Both the position numbers and the translations under genes were made by a program. This document shows, in pieces, positions 1-5,690 of a stretch of 5,690 nucleotides of DNA; the stretch's first letter is position 1, and each line of letters begins with the position of its first letter. Source of the stretch: an uncultured Veillonella sp. (GTDB lineage Bacteria; Bacillota; Negativicutes; Veillonellales; Veillonellaceae); contig URPT01000105.1 in NCBI GenBank assembly GCA_900549845.1, positions 1-5,690 of the forward strand. Direction: 5' to 3'. Under the pieces are notes generated by a model. That model saw only the letters and a program-made list of their open reading frames with translations, did not search any database and was not told the DNA's origin.

Positions 1-664
1 CATATAATACTACGTAAACAACAATGATAATTGCAATTGCAATATAGTTCTGGAACCAGAAAGCTGCAAATAAACCAACAATAAATGGATGACACAATAC
101 ACCGAATGAAACAATTGATACACCTGCTGCATTGTAGTCTGCAAGGTTAACACCCTGTTCTATAGCAATCTGAGTCATTGCCGGACAGAACTGAGATACG
201 ATAATCATACCAAGTAAGGCAGCCATTACATATGGTGTTAGGGATGACAAATTACGTTTTGTAGTGGCCCCTACCACGGCAAAGCCAAGGAAGAACGCTA
301 ACGTGCCGATTAACGCGGGAATAACTACTTCAAATACATTATATCTCAAGGATATAAGTGTCAATGTAAGACCATTCAATGCACTGTAGAGGAAGAACAT
401 TCCTTTTAAAGTCATAACATTGGCCGTATACGCACGAGCACTAAATAGGAATACTACGCCTAGTTCAACTAATAGAATAATATTAAAGTTTTCGTATGCA
501 AAGTGTAGCCAGTTTGGATTTGCCAACGCAGCTACTCCAACACCAATAGTTGTAAGTAAACCTACAACCATCCACAAGAAAGATCCCTTCAAACGTTGGG
601 ATACGATACTTTCAACCTGAGCAACTTGAGAATTACTAGGTCCTGTTACATTATATGGATTCAT
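1..664 (-). CDS. Bax inhibitor-1 (YccA/YetJ-like) family membrane protein, 3' end beyond the window
   Basis: An open frame of 221 codons starts at ATG 664-662 and runs off the left edge without a stop. The start is fixed by an AAGGAGG ribosome binding site six bases upstream. A polar N-terminus of about 27 residues (MNPYNVTGPS...) is followed by about seven hydrophobic segments, near residues 28-47, 61-79, 88-108, 110-132, 142-160, 179-203 and 206-221. Family resemblance rests on the N-terminal two thirds: LGVVFLFSAR at the second segment, FFLYSALNGLTLTLISLRY at the third, and TTKRNLSSL before the fifth. These match the usual Bax1-I pattern of an alanine/arginine motif, YAALNGLTLS and TTKRDLSSLG. 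Proteins of this family form inner-membrane channels or leaks, including pH-sensitive calcium leak in Bacillus YetJ, and E. coli YccA modulates FtsH. The role here is unknown. The stretch after residue 160 is longer than usual and does not look typical. The gene lies 37 bases after pyk and is probably in the same transcript. Family assignment is fairly firm; function is not. Confidence 0.8.
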   Translation of the reverse strand, partial: MNPYNVTGPSNSQVAQVESIVSQRLKGSFLWMVVGLLTTIGVGVAALANPNWLHFAYENFNIILLVELGVVFLFSARAYTANVMTLKGMFFLYSALNGLTLTLISLRYNVFEVVIPALIGTLAFFLGFAVVGATTKRNLSSLTPYVMAALLGMIIVSQFCPAMTQIAIEQGVNLADYNAAGVSIVSFGVLCHPFIVGLFAAFWFQNYIAIAIIIVVYVVLY

Positions 665-670
665 ACTATC

Positions 671-677
671 CCTCCTT
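671..677 (-). promoter_or_regulatory. Ribosome binding site of the Bax inhibitor-1-like gene
   Basis: On the minus strand the sequence AAGGAGG lies six bases before ATG 664-662. It is a near-perfect Shine-Dalgarno match at good spacing and decides the start codon. It lies inside the 37-base gap after the pyk stop codon. That gap shows no hairpin or promoter, which supports read-through from pyk. Confidence 0.85.
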
Positions 678-701
678 ATATTTAATTATCTTTTACTAAA
701 A

Positions 702-2450
702 CTATCGAGCATTAGCAATACCAGCAAATACCTTACCACGTTCGCCATCGATTGTTACATCTTGACCTTCAAGAAGTACGTCATGAGCGTTTTTAGCACC
801 TAAAATTACAGGAATACCATAGGTAATGCCAGCAATAGCACTGTCAGAGGTATAACCGTCTTCAACAGCGATAATGCCGCCTGCACGTTTAGCAATTGCC
901 ATCAATTCAGGCTCCATTGTACCTACAACGAGGATGTCGCCGTCTTTGAAACTTTCATAATTGCCCTTATGATTAGCAGCAATAAATACAGTACCTGTAA
1001 CGGATTTACGCAAAATACCATTACCAGACAATAGTACTTGGCCTGCAATATGAACGCGAATCATATTTGTAGTACCTGTCGCACCAGATGGTACGCCAGC
1101 CGTTACCACAACTAAGTCACCAGACTCAATGGCACCTGTGCCAAGAGCACCTGTAATGGCTTGTTTAACCATTTCATCAGAGTTAACGATTTCATGACCT
1201 TTAATAGCCTCTACACCCCAGCATAATTGCATGCGGCGAATTGTTTCTTCATGCGGTGTTACAGCAATAATTTTGCAAGCCGGACGATGTCGAGCAGTGC
1301 TAATTGCCGTATGACCAGATTCAGTACATGTCAAAATAGCAGCGGCCCCAAGGTTTTGAGCGATGCGCACGCTTGCTAAACATACAGCACTGGTAGTCGT
1401 CATATCCACATCTTGACGAGCACGACTCTTACTATCGTAAATAGCAGCTTGTTCTGTTACCTCAGCAATGCGTGTCATAGTCGTAACCGCCTCTACTGGG
1501 TATGCGCCGTTTGCAGTTTCACCAGACAACATGATTGCATCAGTACCATCTAAGATGGCATTGGCTACGTCACTTGCTTCCGCCCGTGTAGGACGTGGAT
1601 TTTGAATCATGGACTCTAGCATTTGGGTTGCCGTAATAACTGGTTTACCCAAGTCATTACATTTTTCGATCATCATTTTTTGAAGTACTGGCACCTCTTC
1701 GGCAGGGATTTCTACACCGAGGTCACCACGAGCCACCATGAGGCCGTCCGCTACTTCCAAGATTTCATCAATGTTTCTAACGCCTTCAGCGTTTTCAATT
1801 TTTGCGATAATCTTGATATCTTTTTGTTCGGATTCAAGAATACGACGGATGGCTACGATATCTTTACCGCGTTGCATAAAGGATGCTGCTACAAAGTCTA
1901 CACCTTGTTGGCAGCCAAAGCGCAAGTCCGCTTCATCCTGTTCAGATACAGGTGGCAAGCTAAGCGCTACGCCTGGCACAGCCACGCGTTTACGATTACC
2001 GATTTCACCGCTGTTTTGAACGGTAGTAATGATATTATTGCCTTCGATAGCATCGATAGTAAGTGTTACAAGACCATCGGCCAATAAAATTTTATCCCCT
2101 ACGGACACATCACTTACAAGACCTTTGTGGTTGACGGAGCTAATCTCTTTTGTGCCTTCCACATCATCGGTAGTCAACGTAAATTGTTGGCCTGCTTCAA
2201 GGAATACCTTGCCCTCTTTAAATAGACCGAGGCGCACCTCTGGTCCTTTTGTATCGAGCAATAAGGCGATTGGTTTATTTACAATCATCGCCGCATCACG
2301 CACCATTTGCATGCGCTCTGCTTGCTCTTCATGAGATCCGTGAGAGAAATTGAAACGAGCCACGTTCATGCCAGCTCGCATCATATCTTCTAAGATACCA
2401 AATTTATCCGTTCCCGGACCTACAGTACATACGATTTTTGTACGTTTCAT
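702..2450 (-). CDS. pyk: Pyruvate kinase, long form with C-terminal PEP-utilizer-like domain
   Basis: The 582-residue protein transfers phosphate from phosphoenolpyruvate to ADP, giving pyruvate and ATP, the last step of glycolysis in the cytoplasm. ATG 2450-2448 is chosen because the protein then begins MKRTKIVCTVGPG, the family's normal N-terminus, and AGGAGG lies four bases upstream. The frame is open 28 codons further, to 2534, but that stretch contains the promoter. The catalytic barrel covers about 1-68 and 170-345, with ARFNFSHG at 31-38, the active-site signature IIAKIENAEG with Lys217 and metal ligand Glu219, Asp243 in ARGDLGVEIP, and Thr275 in TATQMLES. The B lid domain is about 69-168. 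Glu71 in TKGPEVR is the residue type linked to potassium dependence. The C (effector) domain is about 345-473. Residues 474-582 form the extra swivelling domain known from the 587-residue Geobacillus enzyme. There the usual T-S-H motif reads T-S-D (534-536), so the phosphorylatable histidine is absent. The gene follows dnaE and has its own promoter. Confidence 0.97.
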   Translation of the reverse strand: MKRTKIVCTVGPGTDKFGILEDMMRAGMNVARFNFSHGSHEEQAERMQMVRDAAMIVNKPIALLLDTKGPEVRLGLFKEGKVFLEAGQQFTLTTDDVEGTKEISSVNHKGLVSDVSVGDKILLADGLVTLTIDAIEGNNIITTVQNSGEIGNRKRVAVPGVALSLPPVSEQDEADLRFGCQQGVDFVAASFMQRGKDIVAIRRILESEQKDIKIIAKIENAEGVRNIDEILEVADGLMVARGDLGVEIPAEEVPVLQKMMIEKCNDLGKPVITATQMLESMIQNPRPTRAEASDVANAILDGTDAIMLSGETANGAYPVEAVTTMTRIAEVTEQAAIYDSKSRARQDVDMTTTSAVCLASVRIAQNLGAAAILTCTESGHTAISTARHRPACKIIAVTPHEETIRRMQLCWGVEAIKGHEIVNSDEMVKQAITGALGTGAIESGDLVVVTAGVPSGATGTTNMIRVHIAGQVLLSGNGILRKSVTGTVFIAANHKGNYESFKDGDILVVGTMEPELMAIAKRAGGIIAVEDGYTSDSAIAGITYGIPVILGAKNAHDVLLEGQDVTIDGERGKVFAGIANAR

Positions 2451-2454
2451 TGTT

Positions 2455-2460
2455 CCTCCT
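2455..2460 (-). promoter_or_regulatory. Ribosome binding site of pyk
   Basis: AGGAGG on the minus strand stands four bases before ATG 2450-2448. It settles the start of pyk against the longer open frame reaching 2534, whose upstream start has no comparable Shine-Dalgarno sequence. Confidence 0.88.
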
Positions 2461-2468
2461 ATGAAAAC

Positions 2469-2483
2469 CATCCCTTTTGGATG
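2469..2483 (-). other. Small hairpin in the pyk 5' untranslated region
   Basis: In the predicted pyk mRNA, CATCC (2483-2479) can pair with GGATG (2473-2469) around the loop AAAAG, a perfect 5-bp stem. It begins one base after the predicted transcription start near 2484 and ends eight bases before the ribosome binding site. A hairpin at the very 5' end of a message can protect it from decay; that role is inference. It is short enough to be chance and has no T-tract, so it is not a terminator. Confidence 0.35.
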
Positions 2484-2490
2484 TTCATAT

Positions 2491-2499
2491 ATTATATCA
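2491..2499 (-). promoter_or_regulatory. Predicted extended -10 promoter of pyk
   Basis: The minus strand reads TGATATAAT, an exact TGnTATAAT extended -10 element for the housekeeping sigma factor. At 17-base spacing upstream the -35 position reads about CAGCTA, a poor match to TTGACA; extended -10 promoters tolerate this. Counting from the -10 puts transcription start at an A near 2484, giving a leader of about 34 bases. The AT-rich DNA further upstream (2536-2566) could help as an UP-like element. The promoter would drive pyk and the membrane protein gene after it. Confidence 0.6.
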
Positions 2500-2598
2500 A
2501 TGTTGGTAAAAGCTAGCTGTGCCCTACGCAACATCTATTATTAAGTAGTGAATATATTTATTATTACCTTAACCCCTATTGCGGTTCTTATGCATATA

Positions 2599-4875
2599 TT
2601 ATTGCACCTCTACAGAGCCATCACCTAAGATAGCTTCAATAGCCTTGATGGATTCATCACTAGGGTCAAAGCACATATTCGGTGGTAAATTAATACGTTT
2701 TCGTTGACGGTGCAAGTATAACGATGTTGGCACAGAGCCTACGGTGTTCGTTAACACTCGTTTTAAGGCTTCACTATTTTCTGGCGTATCATATTGGCTG
2801 TAAATATGAATGGCCACATGCTTAGCCTGACTATAGTTTACCTTTAATGGCATAATGCGGTCTGCAATAATTTGCACACCCTTTTCATCCGCATCAACGC
2901 GGCCTTTTACCTTAACGATCATATCGACCGCCAAGAACTGTTGGCTTTGACTAAAGACCTTCGGGAATGCCACTACATTGGCCGCACCAGAATAATCTTC
3001 GATACGAAGAATGGACATAACCTCATTTCGTCTCGTCATACGGTCCGTCTTATTTTCAATCAAACCGCCAAAGGTTATGGTTTGACCGTCATACTGCTCT
3101 GGATTTTCTACAAGAGCACCCAATTCAAAAAGGCCCTCTAATTCCTTAGCATAGCCTTGCAATGGATGGCCTGTGATATAAAAGCCTGTATATTCCTTTT
3201 CATCCTTCAATTTATCGTCTTCCGATAAATCCTCCACATTAGGAACAGGGATGAAATCTACAGACTCCTCTATATCGCCAAAGAGACTCATGGTGCCCAT
3301 AGCGGCATCCTTTTGCTCTTTAGCACCAACGGCTTGAGCGCTTTCATACATATGCAACAATTGGTTTCGGTTTTCTTTGAAACCATCCATGGCACCGCAG
3401 CGAATGAGACTTTCAAGAAGTCGTTTATTAACAACCTTATTATCAACACGTTTGCAGAAGTCCACAATATCCGTGTAAAGACCGTGCTCATTGCGCTCAG
3501 TAATCAAGCGATCAATAGCATTGTCTCCTACATTCTTAATGCCCCCAAGACCGAAGCGAATGGCATCACCTTGTACGGCAAAGCTACGTTCAGAATAGTT
3601 AATATCTGGGCCAAGCACCTTAACATTGTGCTTCTTGCAAGCATTGATGTAATAGGTCAATTTTTGCATGTTCTGCATAAAGCTAGTCATGGTAGCAGCC
3701 ATGAATTCAGGGAAATAGTGGGCTTTCAAATACGCCGTTTGGTATGCAATATACGCATAGGCCGCACTATGTGATTTATTAAAGCCATAGCCCGCGAAGT
3801 ATACGAGCAAGTCAAATACTTCGTTCGCAATGGACTCTTCTATACCATTGTTAATAGAACCTTGAATAAAGGACTCGCGCTGAGCCTTTAGAACAGATTC
3901 CTTTTTCTTACCCATGGCGCGGCGCATCAAGTCCGCTTGACCAAGGGAGAAGCCGCCCATGGCGGATGCAATCTGCATAACCTGTTCTTGGTACAAGATT
4001 ACCCCAAAGGTATCTTTCAAAATCGGTTCCAAGATAGGATGTAAATAGGTAACCTCTTTTTTTCCGTGACGGCGGTCGATAAAGTCCGCCACCATGCCAG
4101 ACCCCAATGGGCCTGGACGGTACAAGGCTACCAATGGAATTAAGTCTTCAAAATGTTCAGGCTTAAGGTCCATAACGAGCTTTGTAATACCTTCCGATTC
4201 GAGTTGGAATACACCAGAGGTATCGCCCTTAGTGAGGATATCACAAGCTGCCTTGTCGTCTAGTGGGATAGCATCTAAATCGAGGTCGATACCACGATTA
4301 GCCTTGATGAGCTTTAAAGCATCCCCCATAACCGTTAAGGTACGGAGACCCAAGAAGTCCATCTTTAAGAGGCCTAATTCCTCGATGTTATCCTTATCGT
4401 ACTGCGTTACAAAGCCTTCTTCGTTGGCATTTTGTACTGGTACGTGGTCATCTAGAGGGTCTGCGGAAATTACGACGCCCGCTGCATGAGTGGACGAATT
4501 ACGCGCAATCCCTTCTAGCTTTTTACCAAAATCAAATAACTCTTTAACGTTTGGATCTGCTTCGTATAAAGCTTTTAACTCTTTACCTTGCAGTGCCTTA
4601 TCTAAGGTAATCCCCAGTTCGTTGGGAATCATCTTAGCAATGCGGTTTACTTCCGCTAGAGGCAAGTCGAGCACACGACCTACGTCTCGAATAACGGCAC
4701 GAGCCGCCTCTGTACCGAAGGTAATAATCTGAGATACACGAGCTTGGCCGTATTTTCGAGTTACATATTCGATGGCTTGACCACGCTTTTCATAGCAGAA
4801 GTCAATATCGATATCAGGCATGCTTACCCGCTCTGGATTTAAGAACCGTTCAAAGAGCAAGGCCTGTAATGCCAA
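2599..4875 (-). CDS. dnaE: DNA polymerase III alpha subunit, C-terminal fragment (frame-disrupted dnaE)
   Basis: This is the 3' part of dnaE, open for 758 codons and ending at TAA 2601-2599. Homology starts abruptly at LLFERFLNPERVSMPDIDIDF. The nominal start is TTG 4875 with no ribosome binding site, so I regard it as a broken continuation of the upstream frame. It carries the catalytic core: Asp21 and Asp23 of PDIDIDF and Asp173 of KMDFLGLRT correspond to E. coli Asp401, Asp403 and Asp555. Fingers motifs include YRPGPLGSGM (252-261), DLMRRAMGKKK (315-325) and GYGFNKSHSAAY (362-373). A helix-hairpin-helix region lies near 465-500, and a clamp-binding-like TMSLF at 528-532. An OB fold follows near 596-685, then a C-terminal tail. 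This order is typical of DnaE and not of PolC, which has an inserted exonuclease. DnaE extends primers on the replication template in association with the beta clamp. With the upstream fragment it would make a protein of normal length. Without it, the fragment lacks the PHP domain and the GRGS part of the palm and is unlikely to be active. Confidence 0.93.
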   Translation of the reverse strand: MALQALLFERFLNPERVSMPDIDIDFCYEKRGQAIEYVTRKYGQARVSQIITFGTEAARAVIRDVGRVLDLPLAEVNRIAKMIPNELGITLDKALQGKELKALYEADPNVKELFDFGKKLEGIARNSSTHAAGVVISADPLDDHVPVQNANEEGFVTQYDKDNIEELGLLKMDFLGLRTLTVMGDALKLIKANRGIDLDLDAIPLDDKAACDILTKGDTSGVFQLESEGITKLVMDLKPEHFEDLIPLVALYRPGPLGSGMVADFIDRRHGKKEVTYLHPILEPILKDTFGVILYQEQVMQIASAMGGFSLGQADLMRRAMGKKKESVLKAQRESFIQGSINNGIEESIANEVFDLLVYFAGYGFNKSHSAAYAYIAYQTAYLKAHYFPEFMAATMTSFMQNMQKLTYYINACKKHNVKVLGPDINYSERSFAVQGDAIRFGLGGIKNVGDNAIDRLITERNEHGLYTDIVDFCKRVDNKVVNKRLLESLIRCGAMDGFKENRNQLLHMYESAQAVGAKEQKDAAMGTMSLFGDIEESVDFIPVPNVEDLSEDDKLKDEKEYTGFYITGHPLQGYAKELEGLFELGALVENPEQYDGQTITFGGLIENKTDRMTRRNEVMSILRIEDYSGAANVVAFPKVFSQSQQFLAVDMIVKVKGRVDADEKGVQIIADRIMPLKVNYSQAKHVAIHIYSQYDTPENSEALKRVLTNTVGSVPTSLYLHRQRKRINLPPNMCFDPSDESIKAIEAILGDGSVEVQ

Positions 4876-5690
4876 GTAGATAGGCTACTACAGAACCGGC
4901 CGCCGAACCACGACCAGGGCCTACCAAGATGTCGTGTTCACGGGCATAACGTACATAGTCCCATACGATGAGGAAGTAATCCTCAAAGCCCATGGTACCA
5001 ATAACATCTAACTCGTAATCGAGACGCTTTTGTAACTCTTCAGAGGTCTCCCCATAGAGGCGAGGAATTTCTCGTTCACATACCTTACGCAAATAGGTCT
5101 TAGACGTTTCCCCTTCTGGCACATCAAAGTGCGGCAAGTGATGTTCGTCAAAATTAAACTCTACATTGCAGCGGTCAGCAATTTTTAAGGTATTTTCGAT
5201 GGCACCCGGAATATGTCCAAATAGCTCAGCCATCTCATCCCCAGATTTCAAGTAGAACTCATCATTAGGGAACTTTAAGCGGTCCACTTCGGCACGACGT
5301 CGGCCTGTAGAAATACATACCTTAATATCCTGCGCATCTGCATCCTCTTTTAAAACATAGTGGAAGTCATTAGATGCTACAATGCCAAGACCGTATTCTT
5401 TGCTGAGTTTAATGAGCTCCTCTTGGGCCTTTGCCTCCTCTGGCAAGCCATGATTTTGAATTTCTAAGAAGAAATTGTCCTTGCCGTACGTCTCAATATA
5501 CCATTCAATGGAACGCTTGGCGCCTTCCATATTATCTTGCAAAATATACTGAGGAATCTCCCCCTGAATACACGCACTGAGGGCAATGATGCCCTTGCTG
5601 TATTGGCGCAATAAATCTCGGTCTGCACGTGGCTTATAATTAAAGCCTTCAGTAGAGGCTTTCGACACGATTTTTACGAGGTTTCGATAC
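4850..5690 (-). CDS. dnaE: DNA polymerase III alpha subunit, N-terminal fragment (frame-disrupted dnaE, 5' end beyond the window)
   Basis: The frame enters from the right edge and is open for 279 codons to TGA 4852-4850. The first visible residues, YRNLVKIVSKASTEGF, match the family's GYxNLxKLVSxAxxEGF stretch about 90-100 residues into DnaE, so the true start is outside the window. The GTG at 5668-5666 is an internal valine. Visible PHP-domain marks are GIIALSACIQGEIP and ASNDFHY followed by DADAQDIKVCI. The palm then begins with YFLIVWDYVRYAREHDILVGPGRGSAAGSVVAYLLGIT, split here by an ordinary helix; GPGRGS is the nucleotide-binding loop of the palm. After LGIT the frame reads GLAL and stops, where the family continues with eight residues and LLFERFLNPER. 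That continuation lies directly downstream in another frame. The gene is therefore interrupted between the GRGS loop and the first catalytic aspartates, and this fragment alone cannot polymerise DNA. Confidence 0.92.
   Translation of the reverse strand, partial: YRNLVKIVSKASTEGFNYKPRADRDLLRQYSKGIIALSACIQGEIPQYILQDNMEGAKRSIEWYIETYGKDNFFLEIQNHGLPEEAKAQEELIKLSKEYGLGIVASNDFHYVLKEDADAQDIKVCISTGRRRAEVDRLKFPNDEFYLKSGDEMAELFGHIPGAIENTLKIADRCNVEFNFDEHHLPHFDVPEGETSKTYLRKVCEREIPRLYGETSEELQKRLDYELDVIGTMGFEDYFLIVWDYVRYAREHDILVGPGRGSAAGSVVAYLLGITGLAL
4861..4864 (-). other. Deletion junction in dnaE (about 20 bp missing)
   Basis: On the minus strand the codon ACA (4867-4865) of LGIT and the codon TTG (4860-4858) of LLFERF are separated only by GGCC. 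E. coli DnaE has eight residues here (DLDPLEFD, between KIT and LLFERF), and the family keeps this spacing, so 24 bases are expected and 4 are present. The missing 20 bases are not a multiple of three, which shifts the frame and gives a stop at 4852-4850. Whether this is a real mutation or an assembly error cannot be told from the sequence. Confidence 0.85.

Noticed and set aside
420..620. Plus-strand open frame of 66 codons
   Set aside because: It is antisense to the Bax inhibitor-1-like gene, which has a strong ribosome binding site and membrane segments.
1623..2087. Open frame of 154 codons on the plus strand, with others at 1738-2019, 2029-2334, 3313-3774 and 4094-4489
   Set aside because: They lie wholly antisense to pyk or dnaE, whose own motifs are continuous; no ribosome binding sites or recognisable protein features were seen.
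2451..2534. N-terminal extension of pyk by 28 residues
   Set aside because: The extension includes the extended -10 element and the AGGAGG site, and pyruvate kinases normally begin at the MKRTKIVCT motif.
2536..2566. Direct repeat TATTATTA at 2536-2543 and 2559-2566, a possible operator
   Set aside because: The stretch is simple AT-rich sequence, where such repeats arise by chance; at most it acts as an AT-rich upstream element.
2571..2586. Possible terminator hairpin after dnaE (AACCGC / GGGGTT around AATA)
   Set aside because: The stem has a mismatch, is only about five pairs, and no T-tract follows on the minus strand.
4850..4880. Split-intein or intein insertion at the dnaE break
   Set aside because: No intein motifs are present on either side, the extein residues are missing and not interrupted, and the cyanobacterial DnaE split-intein site lies much further downstream.
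5666..5668. GTG as the start of a separate protein
   Set aside because: The same frame continues upstream to the window edge with DnaE-like residues YRNLVKI, so this is an internal valine codon.
1..5690. Search for a new mobile, defence or regulatory system
   Set aside because: All coding capacity is accounted for by dnaE, pyk and a Bax inhibitor-1-like gene; no repeats, integrase, transposase or RNA structures were found.

Overview
The window looks like a chromosomal housekeeping segment from a low-GC Bacillota species. The wording of the proteins fits the Negativicutes, possibly Veillonella, but that is recognition from memory and not a search result. Every gene found lies on the minus strand, so transcription runs from right to left.

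Layout from right to left: (1) 5690-2599 holds dnaE, the alpha subunit of DNA polymerase III. Its 5' end lies beyond the right edge. The gene is broken into two reading frames at about 4861-4864, where the nucleotides for an 8-residue conserved stretch are reduced to 4 bases (about 20 bp missing). This leaves an N-terminal fragment (PHP domain and start of the palm) and a C-terminal fragment (catalytic aspartates, fingers, HhH, OB fold). (2) 2598-2451 is a 148-base intergenic region. It contains an extended -10 promoter, a small hairpin at the predicted 5' end of the transcript and a strong ribosome binding site. (3) 2450-702 is pyk, pyruvate kinase of the long form with an extra C-terminal phosphohistidine-like domain. 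(4) 664-1 is a multi-pass membrane protein of the Bax inhibitor-1 (YccA/YetJ) type. It sits 37 bases after pyk with no terminator between them, so the two are probably co-transcribed. Its 3' end lies beyond the left edge.

The dnaE-pyk neighbourhood resembles the dnaE-pfkA-pyk clusters of other Bacillota, but no phosphofructokinase gene lies between the two here. I found no mobile element, CRISPR array, RNA gene or defence system, and no sign of an undescribed system. The most notable observation is the frame disruption in dnaE, a gene expected to be essential. It is either a recent mutation or an assembly or sequencing error, and the latter is at least as likely.
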